Shown in pieces: positions 1-8,011 of a stretch of 64,000 nt of DNA (its first letter is position 1; each line of letters begins with the position of its first letter). The DNA is from Actinacidiphila epipremni (GTDB taxonomy: Bacteria > Actinomycetota > Actinomycetes > Streptomycetales > Streptomycetaceae), in NCBI RefSeq assembly GCF_012034175.1, contig NZ_JAATEJ010000003.1:1-64000 (forward strand), in the 5' to 3' direction. The position numbers were made by a program, and so were the translations under genes. The notes beneath the pieces were generated by a model. That model worked only from the letters and a program-made list of their open reading frames with translations, made no database searches and was not told where the DNA came from.

Positions 1-331
1 GCGGACGCTGGGCGGGATCCTCCCGCCGCTCTGTCCACCGCCTGTCCCGCTCATGCTGCCCGCCCGCTTCTACTCCGGATACCCAGAGAGGACGTTACGC
101 CCCGAAACGGGAGTGCAGCGCGGCGCATGCAGCTCCATGTGAGGCATGCCCTGGGCGAGGTAGTCAGAAGATTGACACGCACGGCAGCGGGTGCCTATTC
201 CCGCAGCTACACAGTTCGGTGCGTGATGCCCTTCCTGCGAGTCGCAGCGACGCTACGGCGACAGATGCGCAGGCCAGGCCAGCTGGCTCCGGCACCAAAC
301 GCAACCAAAACTGCAAGCATGCAACGGCGAG
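1..331. other. Intergenic stretch with no supported gene
   Basis: I find no convincing coding sequence here. The short open frames lack ribosome binding sites, codon bias and recognisable motifs. The region precedes a hairpin and the minus-strand tRNA-Ser, and may hold the end of transcripts entering from the left. An isolated AT-rich patch (TTGACACGC near 170) looks like a minus-35 element, but I see no matching minus-10 element. Confidence 0.4.
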
Positions 332-358
332 GGCCCCGACCGCTGAGCGGTCGGGGCC
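332..358 (-). terminator. GC-rich hairpin after tRNA-Ser(GGA)
   Basis: The arms GGCCCCGACCGCT (332-344) and AGCGGTCGGGGCC (346-358) are perfect reverse complements. In practice a smaller stem with a loop of about five bases would form. It lies about 25 bases past the 3' end of the minus-strand tRNA gene, which fits an intrinsic terminator of the T-less actinobacterial type. It could also end a transcript arriving from the left on the plus strand. Confidence 0.6.
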
Positions 359-382
359 TTCGTCTGCCCTGGTGGGCGGGTG

Positions 383-467
383 CGGAGGATACGAGATTCG
401 AACTCGTGAGGGGTTGCCCCCAACACGCTTTCCAAGCGTGCGCCCTAGGCCTCTAGGCGAATCCTCC
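383..467 (-). tRNA. tRNA-Ser (anticodon GGA)
   Basis: Read on the minus strand, the acceptor arms GGAGGAT (467-461) and ATCCTCC (390-384) pair perfectly. The anticodon arm is CGCTTGGAAAGCG, giving anticodon GGA, which reads UCC/UCU serine codons. There is a long serine-type variable arm, a TTCGAAT T-loop, and a G discriminator at 383. CCA is not encoded. It is divergent from the SRP RNA and dnaX. Confidence 0.95.
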
Positions 468-540
468 GTGGGGGACTGTACAAGACGGAGGGGGGTGGGA
501 GCGAACTCGTTCGGGGGTGGGGGATCGGGTAGGGTGGGCG

Positions 541-632
541 TAGCCCCTCACGTGGCGCTATCTCGCTGAACTCCCCCAGGGCCGGAAGGCAGCAAGGGTA
601 GGTGGGCTCTGGCGGGTGCGTGGGGGGTCTTT
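541..632 (+). ncRNA. ffs: Signal recognition particle RNA (4.5S type)
   Basis: The diagnostic apical element of helix 8, GGGCCGGAAGGCAGCA, lies at 579-594. It carries the GGAA tetraloop and the asymmetric internal loop that bind Ffh. The ends GCCCCTCACG (543-552) and CGTGGGGGG (619-627) pair to close the long hairpin. The size of about 90 nt is that of the short bacterial SRP RNA. It acts with Ffh to target nascent membrane proteins. The exact 5' and 3' ends are estimated from the pairing. It lies about 50 bases before dnaX in the same direction. Confidence 0.92.
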
Positions 633-679
633 GCGTTGGGTGGGGGTCGGGTGTCGGTGGGCCCGGATAGGCTCGTGGT

Positions 680-3115
680 GTGTCGCTTGCTCTGTATCGC
701 CGCTATCGTCCCGAGACCTTCGCCGAGGTCATCGGGCAGGAGCATGTCACTGACCCCTTGCAGCAGGCGCTGCGGAACAACCGGGTCAACCATGCGTACC
801 TGTTCAGCGGGCCGCGGGGGTGCGGGAAGACCACCAGTGCGCGGATTCTCGCCCGCTGCCTGAACTGCGAGCAGGGGCCGACGCCCACTCCGTGCGGGGT
901 GTGCCAGTCGTGCCGGGACCTCGCCAGGAACGGGCCGGGGTCGATCGACGTCATCGAGATCGACGCCGCCTCGCACGGTGGTGTCGATGATGCCCGTGAC
1001 CTGCGGGAAAAGGCGTTCTTCGGGCCGGCCGGCAGCCGGTACAAGATCTACATCATCGACGAAGCCCACATGGTCACCTCGGCCGGCTTCAACGCGCTGC
1101 TCAAGGTCGTCGAGGAGCCCCCGGAGCACCTGAAGTTCATCTTCGCGACCACCGAGCCGGAGAAGGTCATCGGGACGATCCGGTCCCGTACGCACCACTA
1201 CCCGTTCCGGCTCGTGCCGCCCGGCACCCTGCGCGACCACCTCGCCGAGGTGTGCGCGCGGGAGGACATCGCCGTCGAGGACGGGGTCTACCCGCTGGTC
1301 GTACGGGCCGGGGCCGGGTCGGTGCGGGACTCGATGTCCGTCATGGACCAGCTCCTCGCCGGGGCCGGCGCGGACGGTGTGACGTATGCCATGGCCACCG
1401 CGCTGCTCGGGTACACGGACGCGACGCTGCTCGACGACGTCGTCGACGGGTTCGCCGCGGGGGACGGGGCCGCGGTCTTCCAGATGGTCGACCGGGTCGT
1501 CGAGGGCGGGCACGACCCGCGGCGGTTCGTCGCCGACCTGCTGGAGCGGCTGCGTGACCTGGTCATCCTCGCGGCCGTGCCGGACGCCGCCGAGAAGGGG
1601 CTCATCGACGCTCCCCGGGACGTCCTGGAGCGCATGCAGGCGCAGGCGTCGGTCTTCGGGGCCGCGGAGCTGAGCCGCGCCGCCGACATCGTCAATGCCG
1701 GGTTGACGGAGATGCGGGGGGCGACGTCGCCCCGTCTGCAGCTGGAGCTGATCTGCGCCCGGGTGCTGCTTCCCGCCGCTTACGGGGACGAGCGCTCGTT
1801 GCAGGCGCGGCTCGACCGGCTGGAGCGGATGGGGCCTGTCGCTTCGGGGCCCGGTCCCTCGGTTTCCTCGGTTCCTGCGGGCGGGGCTGGTCCTTCCGTG
1901 GGGCCCGTTCACTCCGGGGGGGCTGGCCCCTCCGTTCCGCCGGTCGCGTCCGGGCCGCCCGTGGGGGCCGCTCCGGTCGGTCGGCCTCCTGCCCCCGTTC
2001 CCCCCGCCGCCCCCACTCCGCCGGCCGCTCCTCCCGCCGCCCCGGCGGCAGGCGGCAAGCCGGGCGCCTGGCCCACTGCCGCGCCGGCTGCTCCCGCCGC
2101 TCCGGCGCCTGCCCCCTCGGGGGGTGCTCCGTCGCAGGCGGGGGGGCAGGGCGGCGGGGCGGACGCCTCGTGGGTACGGCAGATGTGGCCGCGGATCCTG
2201 GACGCCGTCAAGAGCCGGCGGCGGCTGACGTGGATGCTGCTGTTCAACAACGCCCAGGTCTCCGGCTTCGACGGGGACACCTTGCAGATCGGCTTCGACA
2301 ACCCCGGCGCCCGTAACAGCTTCGCCAACAACGGCAGCGAGGACGTACTGAAGCAGGCGCTCAATGACGCGCTGGGCGTGCAGTGGCGCATCGAGGCCAT
2401 CGTCGACCCGTCGGGTGGAGGCGGGGGCGGGGGCGGCAGCGCCGGGGGGTACGGCGGTGGTGCCTCCGGCGGCGGCGGGAACGGCGGCTTCGGCGGGGGC
2501 GGGGCGCCCCGGCCGGGCACGGGAGCGCAGGGGGCCGGCGGCGCGCAGGCGTACGGGCAGGGCGGCGGGCCGGACGCGTACGGCTCCGTGCAGACGGCCG
2601 CCCGTACGGCCGTGCCCGGCGGGAGCAGCGGCGACGGGCCCGGCGGTGCACCCGGTGGCGTCCCCGCGGGTGCGGGTGGCCCCGGCGGTGGCGGAGCCGG
2701 CGGCTACGGCGGGGCCCAGGGCGGTACGCCCGGCGGGGGCGGCGGGCCCGGCGGCGCGGGCGGACCCGGCAGGCCCGGCGGCCTCGGCGGCGGCGCCACG
2801 TCCGGGCCCACCCCCGGCGGGCCCGGCGCGCCCGCGAGCCCCGGCTACGGCGGCGGACCCGGCGCCCCTGGCGCACCCGGCGGACCCGGCGGACCCGGCA
2901 ACCCCGGACCCGGCGGTTACGGCGGTCCCTCCGCAGGACCCGGCGGGGACGCGATGCCGCCCCGCCAGCGCGTCGCCATGGACGAGCCGCCGCCGCTTGA
3001 GGAGGACATCCCCGAGGACGACGACCCCGACCTCGTCGACTCCGCACTCAGTGGTCACGACCTGTTCATCCGCGAGCTCGGCGCCACCGTGATCGAGGAG
3101 ATCCCGCACGAGTGA
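680..3115 (+). CDS. dnaX: DNA polymerase III subunits gamma/tau
   Basis: This is the clamp-loader ATPase that loads the beta sliding clamp and couples replicase cores (811 aa, GTG start). The AAA+ module carries Walker A GPRGCGKT (44-51), four zinc-binding cysteines (C63, C72, C75, C78), Walker B IIDEAH (125-130) and sensor-1 ATTEP (156-160). A Pro/Ala-rich linker follows from about 385. A compact C-terminal domain at about 495-575 contains a SRRRLTWMLL segment. A roughly 190-residue Gly/Pro-rich tail leads to an acidic end. I see no obvious slippery site for making a short gamma form. The product is longer than typical DnaX because of the low-complexity tail. Confidence 0.97.
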   Translation: MSLALYRRYRPETFAEVIGQEHVTDPLQQALRNNRVNHAYLFSGPRGCGKTTSARILARCLNCEQGPTPTPCGVCQSCRDLARNGPGSIDVIEIDAASHGGVDDARDLREKAFFGPAGSRYKIYIIDEAHMVTSAGFNALLKVVEEPPEHLKFIFATTEPEKVIGTIRSRTHHYPFRLVPPGTLRDHLAEVCAREDIAVEDGVYPLVVRAGAGSVRDSMSVMDQLLAGAGADGVTYAMATALLGYTDATLLDDVVDGFAAGDGAAVFQMVDRVVEGGHDPRRFVADLLERLRDLVILAAVPDAAEKGLIDAPRDVLERMQAQASVFGAAELSRAADIVNAGLTEMRGATSPRLQLELICARVLLPAAYGDERSLQARLDRLERMGPVASGPGPSVSSVPAGGAGPSVGPVHSGGAGPSVPPVASGPPVGAAPVGRPPAPVPPAAPTPPAAPPAAPAAGGKPGAWPTAAPAAPAAPAPAPSGGAPSQAGGQGGGADASWVRQMWPRILDAVKSRRRLTWMLLFNNAQVSGFDGDTLQIGFDNPGARNSFANNGSEDVLKQALNDALGVQWRIEAIVDPSGGGGGGGGSAGGYGGGASGGGGNGGFGGGGAPRPGTGAQGAGGAQAYGQGGGPDAYGSVQTAARTAVPGGSSGDGPGGAPGGVPAGAGGPGGGGAGGYGGAQGGTPGGGGGPGGAGGPGRPGGLGGGATSGPTPGGPGAPASPGYGGGPGAPGAPGGPGGPGNPGPGGYGGPSAGPGGDAMPPRQRVAMDEPPPLEEDIPEDDDPDLVDSALSGHDLFIRELGATVIEEIPHE

Positions 3116-3448
3116 CCCCGGCTGCGCCCGGCCGGTCCCGGCTGCCTCCGTCCTGACCCGCGTGACCTGCGGCGTTGCGGGCAGCCGCGGCCCCGTACTC
3201 CGTACGGCACAGGCAGGGGCTACTCCCGGCGGATACCACCGCCGCGTGATCCTCCGTACGGCGTAGGGCGCGGCGCCGGGCGAGCACGTAGGCTCGGCGT
3301 GTCACGGACGGCATGGTGCGAGACGATCGAATCGGTACGAAGTCAGCGCCGGCGTCGAAGCCGACGGCGGTGGTGGCGACGACGGCGCGGCGGCCGGAGC
3401 ACGTCCGGCGGCGTGAGGCACGCGGTAGACGCGAGGCAGGAGCGAACC
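3116..3448. other. Intergenic region between dnaX and ybaB
   Basis: No gene is supported in these 333 bases. TAGGCT at 3289-3294 matches a common streptomycete vegetative minus-10 element and would give ybaB a leader of about 150 bases. I do not see a good minus-35 partner, so the promoter is only a suggestion. An AGGAG ribosome binding site at 3438-3442 serves ybaB. Confidence 0.35.
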
Positions 3449-3784
3449 ATGATTCCCGGCGGTGGTCAGCCGAATATGCAGGCGCTGCTCCAGCAGGCGC
3501 AGAAGATGCAGGAGGACCTGGCCGCGGCCCAGCAGGAGCTCGCCCAGACGATGGTCGAGGGCTCCGCGGGCGGCGGGCTGGTGACGGCGACGGTGTCGGG
3601 CGCCGGCGAGCTCAAGGCGCTGGTGATCGACCCCAAGGCGGTCGACCCGGAGGACACCGAGACGCTGGCCGACCTGGTCGTCGCCGCCGTGCACAACGCG
3701 ACGGACGCCGCGCAGGAGGTCCAGCAGCGCAAGCTCGGCCCGCTCGCGCAGGGGCTGGGCGGCGGGCTCCCGGGCCTCTTCTGA
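3449..3784 (+). CDS. ybaB: YbaB/EbfC-family nucleoid-associated protein
   Basis: This is a small DNA-binding, nucleoid-associated protein that usually forms dimers (111 aa). Sequence signs are the N-terminal Met/Gln/Leu-rich helix ([19 protein letters not shown]), a central beta section with the [15 protein letters not shown] pattern, and a C-terminal amphipathic helix ending in a Gly-rich tail. The ATG is preceded by AGGAG with 6-base spacing. Lying between dnaX and recR is its classic position across many bacteria, which points to a role linked to recombination and repair. Its exact function in actinobacteria is unsettled. Confidence 0.92.
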   Translation: MIPGGGQPNMQALLQQAQKMQEDLAAAQQELAQTMVEGSAGGGLVTATVSGAGELKALVIDPKAVDPEDTETLADLVVAAVHNATDAAQEVQQRKLGPLAQGLGGGLPGLF

Positions 3785-3831
3785 GCCGACGGCCCGGGTC
3801 CCGGGGCTGCCTGCGGGGTCCGTGAACCTCG

Positions 3832-4010
3832 GACCCGAAGCCGGGACCGGAGTCCTAGCCGAAGCCCTGGCCAAAGCACCGGCCCCGAGGCCGAAGCCCA
3901 GGCCCGAGCACCAGGCCCCAGGCCCCAGGCTCAGGCCCGGAACCCGAGGCGCGGGCCCGGAGTCCAAGACAAGAAGAGCCCCGAGCGAGCTCCACCCAAG
4001 ACCCAAGACC
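3832..4010 (+). repeat. Low-complexity CAGGCCC-rich degenerate repeat
   Basis: This stretch between ybaB and recR is built from short degenerate units such as CCGAAGCCC, CAGGCCC and CCAGGCCCCAGG. It is strongly C/A-skewed on the plus strand. An open frame from GTG 3822 to 4022 would encode a Pro/Arg/Ala-rich 66-residue peptide, but the composition follows the repeat and there is no clear ribosome binding site. I read it as a simple-sequence intergenic spacer. Confidence 0.5.
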
Positions 4011-4043
4011 CCCACCCCCTAACCCCCTGGAAGGCGAGCCGGC

Positions 4044-4643
4044 GTGTACGAAGGCGTGGTTCAGGACCTGATCGACGAACTGGGCAGGCTGCCCGGCGTG
4101 GGTCCCAAGAGCGCGCAGCGCATCGCCTTCCACATCCTGCAGGCCGACCCCGCCGACGTGCGGCGCCTCGCGCACGCGCTGGCCGAGGTCAAGGCGAAGG
4201 TGCGCTTCTGCCAGCTGTGCGGGAACGTCGCGCAGGACGAGCTGTGCCGGGTGTGCCGCGATCCGCGCCGCGACCCGGCGGTGATCTGCGTGGTCGAGGA
4301 GCCCAAGGACGTGGTCGCGATCGAGCGTACCCGCGAGTTTCGCGGGAAGTACCACGTGCTGGGAGGGGCGATCAGCCCGATCGACGGAGTCGGCCCGGAC
4401 GATCTGCGGATAGCGGAACTGCTGCGCAGGCTCGCCGACGACACCGTCACCGAGCTGATCATCGCCACCGACCCGAATCTGGAGGGCGAGGCGACGGCGA
4501 CGTATCTCGCCCGGACGGTCAAGCCGATGGGCCTGCGGGTGACTCGGCTGGCCAGCGGGCTGCCGGTGGGCGGCGACTTGGAGTACGCGGACGAGGTCAC
4601 GCTGGGGCGGGCCTTCGAAGGGAGGCGGTTGCTCGATGTCTGA
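4044..4643 (+). CDS. recR: Recombination protein RecR
   Basis: RecR works with RecF and RecO to load RecA on gapped DNA (199 aa, the usual length). It has an N-terminal helix-hairpin-helix ([18 protein letters not shown]). A C4 zinc finger follows with C56, C59, C68 and C71. The TOPRIM domain shows [12 protein letters not shown] and the [12 protein letters not shown] acidic motif. The C-terminal [20 protein letters not shown]alker-B-like motif is intact. It starts with GTG. The next gene begins inside its last codons, so the two are probably translated together. Confidence 0.97.
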   Translation: MYEGVVQDLIDELGRLPGVGPKSAQRIAFHILQADPADVRRLAHALAEVKAKVRFCQLCGNVAQDELCRVCRDPRRDPAVICVVEEPKDVVAIERTREFRGKYHVLGGAISPIDGVGPDDLRIAELLRRLADDTVTELIIATDPNLEGEATATYLARTVKPMGLRVTRLASGLPVGGDLEYADEVTLGRAFEGRRLLDV

Positions 4644-5388
4644 GACCGTGGTGAACAAGGGCGAGGACGGGCCTGCGGCGCCCGCCGGCGGCAATACCGG
4701 CGGGCAAGGCGGTGCCGGCGGACCCGGCGGGCCCGTGGTGCAGCCGGTGGCGCGCGAGCCGGAGCCGGACGCCTTCGCCGTCCAGGTCGCCGACCAGATC
4801 GAGAGCTTCATCCTCTCGGTCCGCGAGGTGGCCAAGGGCGACGACCCGGACAGCGCGGTGCCGTACCTGCTGCTGGAGGTCTCGCAGCTGCTGCTGGCCG
4901 GCGGGCGGCTCGGGGCGCACGAGGACTTCGTACCGGACGAGCGCTACGAGCCCGACGCCGGCCCCGAGCCCGACGAGGACGACCTGCGGCAGCGGCTCGC
5001 GACGCTGCTGGAGCCGATCGACGTCTACTCCGAGGTCTTCGACCCGTACGTGCCCCGGTCGACGCCGGTGGCGTGCCGGATCTCGGACGACATGGCCGAC
5101 GTGGTGGCCGACCTCACGCACGGGCTGACGCACTTCCGCGCCGGGCGGGTGTCGGAGGCGCTGTGGTGGTGGCAGTTCTCGTACCTGTCCAACTGGGGCT
5201 CGACGGCGAGCGCGAGCCTGCGGGCGCTGCAGTCGCTGGTGGCGCACGTACGGCTGGACAGCCCGCTCGACGAGCTGGACGGCCTGGACACCGACGGCCA
5301 GGCGGACGACGAGGACGAGCTCGCGGAGGAGGCCGGCCGGGTCATGGAGGCCGAACTCGGCACGATGGGGCTGCGCCCGGCCCAGTGA
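4636..5388 (+). CDS. DUF5063 domain protein, function unknown
   Basis: This 250-residue cytosolic protein has a disordered Gly/Pro-rich first 40 residues. An alpha-helical conserved core follows ([22 protein letters not shown], then [29 protein letters not shown]) with a [12 protein letters not shown] aromatic block. It ends in an Asp/Glu-rich tail. I recognise it as the DUF5063 family that commonly accompanies recR in streptomycetes, and its biochemical role is unknown. The ATG overlaps the recR stop by 8 bases, and GGAGG lies at 4621-4625. Coupling to recR suggests, but does not prove, a repair link. Confidence 0.8.
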   Translation: MSETVVNKGEDGPAAPAGGNTGGQGGAGGPGGPVVQPVAREPEPDAFAVQVADQIESFILSVREVAKGDDPDSAVPYLLLEVSQLLLAGGRLGAHEDFVPDERYEPDAGPEPDEDDLRQRLATLLEPIDVYSEVFDPYVPRSTPVACRISDDMADVVADLTHGLTHFRAGRVSEALWWWQFSYLSNWGSTASASLRALQSLVAHVRLDSPLDELDGLDTDGQADDEDELAEEAGRVMEAELGTMGLRPAQ

Positions 5389-5562
5389 CGGGCGGGCGCG
5401 CCGGGTCGTACGGCGGCGTACGGTCAACGTCCGGGCATACGGACGGGACCCGGGGCGTGATCATTCTCTGAGCGGCACATCTCACCATGCGATACGTTCC
5501 GGGCGAATCGGGCCTGCTCGTTAGACTGGGCCGACCGATTCACCCCTGAGCGAGGAGCGCAC

Positions 5563-6876
5563 GTGGGCCTTGTCGTGCAGAAGTACGGCGGCTCCTCCGT
5601 CGCCGATGCCGAAGGCATCAAGCGGGTCGCCCGGCGGATCGTGGACACCAAGAAGCGCGGCCATCAGGTCGTCGTCGTGGTGTCCGCGATGGGCGACACG
5701 ACGGACGAGCTCATCGATCTCGCGGAGCAGGTCTCGCCCATCCCGGCGGGCCGCGAGTTCGACATGCTGCTGACCGCAGGAGAGCGGATCTCCATGGCGC
5801 TGCTGGCGATGGCGATCAAAAACCTCGGCCACGAAGCGCAGTCGTTCACCGGCAGCCAGGCGGGTGTGATCACCGACTCGGTGCACAACAAGGCGCGCAT
5901 CATCGACGTCACGCCGGGCCGGATCCGTACCGCGCTCGACGAGGGCAACATCGCGATCGTCGCCGGCTTCCAGGGTGTCTCGCAGGACAAGAAGGACATC
6001 ACCACGCTGGGCCGCGGCGGTTCGGACACCACGGCGGTCGCGCTCGCGGCGGCGCTGGACGCCGAGGTGTGCGAGATCTACACCGACGTCGACGGCGTCT
6101 TCACCGCGGACCCGCGGGTGGTGAAGAAGGCCCGCAAGATGGACTGGATCGCCTTTGAGGACATGCTGGAGCTGGCCAGCTCCGGCTCGAAGGTGCTGCT
6201 GCACCGCTGTGTGGAGTACGCGCGGCGCTACAACATCCCGATCCATGTGCGCTCGTCGTTCTCCGGGCTCCCGGGCACCTGGGTCAGCAGTGAACGGCCC
6301 GCGAGCCTGGCGTCGCGGGACCACGTATCGCAAGGTTCGCAAGGAGGCAGTCCCGTGGAGCAGGCGATCATCTCCGGTGTCTCGCACGACACGTCGGAGG
6401 CGAAGATCACCGTCGTCGGCGTGCCGGACAAGCCGGGCGAGGCGGCGACGATCTTCCGGGCCGTCGCGGACGCCGAGATCAACATCGACATGATCGTGCA
6501 GAACGTGTCGGCCGCGGCCACCGCGCTGACCGACATCTCCTTCACGCTGCCGAAGTCCGAGGGGCACAAGGCGATGGAGGCGCTGTCGCGGGCGCAGACC
6601 GTGATCGGCTTCGACTCGCTGCGTTACGACGACCAGATCGGCAAGATCTCGCTGGTCGGGGCCGGGATGAAGACCAACCCGGGCGTCACGGCGACATTCT
6701 TCGAGGCGCTGTCGAACGCCGGGGTCAACATCGAGCTCATCTCGACCTCCGAGATCCGCATCTCGGTCGTCACCCGGGCCGACGACGTGAACTCGGCGGT
6801 GCAGGCGGTGCACTCGGCGTTCGGCCTGGACAGCGACAGCGACGAGGCCGTCGTCTACGGCGGCACCGGGCGCTGA
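5563..6876 (+). CDS. ask: Aspartokinase (alpha subunit; contains beta)
   Basis: The enzyme phosphorylates L-aspartate with ATP, the first step to lysine, threonine, methionine and diaminopimelate (437 aa, GTG start). The kinase domain begins with KYGGSS (7-12) and includes [18 protein letters not shown] and [15 protein letters not shown]. Two ACT-type regulatory segments occupy about 270-430 ([17 protein letters not shown] and [14 protein letters not shown]) and normally bind lysine/threonine effectors. The first 264 residues plus the regulatory part form the alpha chain. An in-frame internal start gives the beta chain. Unlike many actinobacteria, no aspartate-semialdehyde dehydrogenase gene follows; a sigma factor lies downstream instead. 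Confidence 0.96.
   Translation: MGLVVQKYGGSSVADAEGIKRVARRIVDTKKRGHQVVVVVSAMGDTTDELIDLAEQVSPIPAGREFDMLLTAGERISMALLAMAIKNLGHEAQSFTGSQAGVITDSVHNKARIIDVTPGRIRTALDEGNIAIVAGFQGVSQDKKDITTLGRGGSDTTAVALAAALDAEVCEIYTDVDGVFTADPRVVKKARKMDWIAFEDMLELASSGSKVLLHRCVEYARRYNIPIHVRSSFSGLPGTWVSSERPASLASRDHVSQGSQGGSPVEQAIISGVSHDTSEAKITVVGVPDKPGEAATIFRAVADAEINIDMIVQNVSAAATALTDISFTLPKSEGHKAMEALSRAQTVIGFDSLRYDDQIGKISLVGAGMKTNPGVTATFFEALSNAGVNIELISTSEIRISVVTRADDVNSAVQAVHSAFGLDSDSDEAVVYGGTGR
6341..6357 (+). promoter_or_regulatory. Internal ribosome binding site and GTG for aspartokinase beta
   Basis: AAGGAGG at 6341-6347 is a near-perfect Shine-Dalgarno sequence, 7 bases before an in-frame GTG at 6355. Initiation here gives a 173-residue protein consisting of the two ACT segments. 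This is the known alpha2-beta2 arrangement of aspartokinases in Corynebacterium, Mycobacterium and Bacillus, where the beta subunit is made from an internal start in the same frame. Confidence 0.85.
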
Positions 6877-7276
6877 CGGTTCGACGGCCGGTGGCCGACC
6901 GGTGGCCGACCGGCCGGTGACCGGATGGCGGCCGGATGGCGACCAGATGGCGACCGGCTAGGGGCGGATTTCCGGCGAACAGGGGCGAATGTGACCGAAT
7001 CCGGTCGCTTTTTGGTCTGGACCACTTGAAACCGCCGACGCAAGCCTGAAGAATTTGCTCCCCCGTGGCCGCAACCGCCTGCCACGGGGGAGCGTCTTTG
7101 TGTCAGCGCGCCGCCGGGTGCTGTCCGGGGTGCTGCACACACCGAATGCGAACGGGGGCTGTCGGTGCAATTCGGGCACTGAGGGAAGAGTTGGTGCGCA
7201 TGGAGATATATGACGCTCCGTCGGGCGCGGTGCCTTGCGCGTACAACCCTGACGGGGGGATGCGTGTCCAACTGGC
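6877..7276. other. Spacer between ask and the sigma gene
   Basis: No gene is supported. At 6884-6960 there are short direct repeats (GGTGGCCGACC twice, then several GATGGCGACC-like units). A small stem GACCG/CGGTC (6993-6997, 7002-7006) followed by CTTTTT may terminate ask. The strong hairpin listed separately follows. The remaining 170 bases before the sigma gene probably contain its promoter, but I cannot assign one. Confidence 0.4.
7057..7100 (+). terminator. Strong hairpin downstream of ask
   Basis: GCTCCCCCGTGGC (7057-7069) and GCCACGGGGGAGC (7081-7093) form a perfect 13-bp stem with an 11-base loop, followed by GTCTTTG. It lies between ask and the sigma gene. It could end the ask transcript or act in the sigma leader. 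Confidence 0.75.
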
Positions 7277-8011
7277 GTGGCGGAGGCACTGGCTATCGAT
7301 ACGGCACTCGGGCGGGGCGCGGCGATCGCACCCGTACCCGTACGTCCGGCACGCCCGGCCGCGCCGAGCCGCCCGGCTCGTGCGCCCTACGGCGGGCTGC
7401 CGGTGATCGCGCCCTGGCCGGTGGCCCGGGTCAAGCCCGCGTCGGACACCGCCGCAACCTCCGCCACCTCCGCCTCCACCGGCGCCGGACGCGAGGAAAC
7501 TGATCCCGCGATGGCCGTCGGCACCACGGTCGACCTGCTCACCGAGACCTACCGGGCGCACTACCGCGCCCTGCTGGGGCTGGCCGCCCTGCTGCTCGAC
7601 GACACCGCCTCGTGCGAGGACGTCGTGCAGGAGGCCTTCATACGGGTGCACTCCGCCCGCAGCCGGGTCCGTGACCCGGAGAAGACGCTGGCCTACCTCC
7701 GGCAGACGGTGGTCAACCTCTCCCGATCCGCCCTGCGCCGCCGCATCCTCGGCCTGAAACTCCTCTCCAAGCCCATGCCCGACATGGCGAGCGCGGAGGA
7801 GGGCGCGTACGAGCTGCTGGAGCGCGACCAGCTCAAGGCCGCGCTGCGCACACTCCAGCGCCGGCAGCGCGAGGTGCTGGTGCTGCGCTACTTCGCCGAC
7901 ATGACCGAGGCGCAGGTCGCCGAGACGCTCGGCATCTCGCTCGGCTCGGTGAAGGCCTACGGCTCGCGGGGCATCGCCGCGCTGCGGGTCGCGATGGAGG
8001 CCCCGGCATGA
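7277..8011 (+). CDS. SigE-family RNA polymerase sigma factor (ECF-like)
   Basis: This alternative sigma factor directs RNA polymerase to a specific promoter set. Region 2 is seen around LAALLLDDTASCEDVVQEAF (about 105-150). Region 4 is around LQRRQREVLVLRYFADMTEAQVAE with the helix-turn-helix LGISLGSVKAYGSRG (about 195-235). Regions 1 and 3 are missing, as in ECF factors. The GTG at 7277 gives 244 residues with an 80-residue Pro/Ala-rich N-terminal extension. ATG 7511 is an alternative start that would give only the conserved core. Its stop overlaps the start of the next gene (ATGA), a membrane protein that may act as its partner or antagonist. Confidence 0.9.
   Translation: MAEALAIDTALGRGAAIAPVPVRPARPAAPSRPARAPYGGLPVIAPWPVARVKPASDTAATSATSASTGAGREETDPAMAVGTTVDLLTETYRAHYRALLGLAALLLDDTASCEDVVQEAFIRVHSARSRVRDPEKTLAYLRQTVVNLSRSALRRRILGLKLLSKPMPDMASAEEGAYELLERDQLKAALRTLQRRQREVLVLRYFADMTEAQVAETLGISLGSVKAYGSRGIAALRVAMEAPA

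Noticed and set aside
548..3109. An 853-residue open frame on the minus strand opposite dnaX
   Set aside because: It is antisense to a clear dnaX, has Arg/Pro/Gly-rich composition without motifs, and is explained by the high GC content that keeps opposite frames open.
680..3115. Programmed frameshift in dnaX producing gamma
   Set aside because: I see no A-rich slippery heptamer in the linker, and the frame is continuous to a normal C-terminal domain.
5389..5562. Lysine riboswitch upstream of aspartokinase
   Set aside because: The 174-base spacer shows none of the conserved L-box helices or loops, and actinobacterial aspartokinases are normally controlled by feedback inhibition.
7065..7406. 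Separate small gene before the SigE-type sigma factor
   Set aside because: The frame (ATG at 7200) overlaps the sigma N-terminus out of phase, has no family resemblance, and lacks a ribosome binding site.
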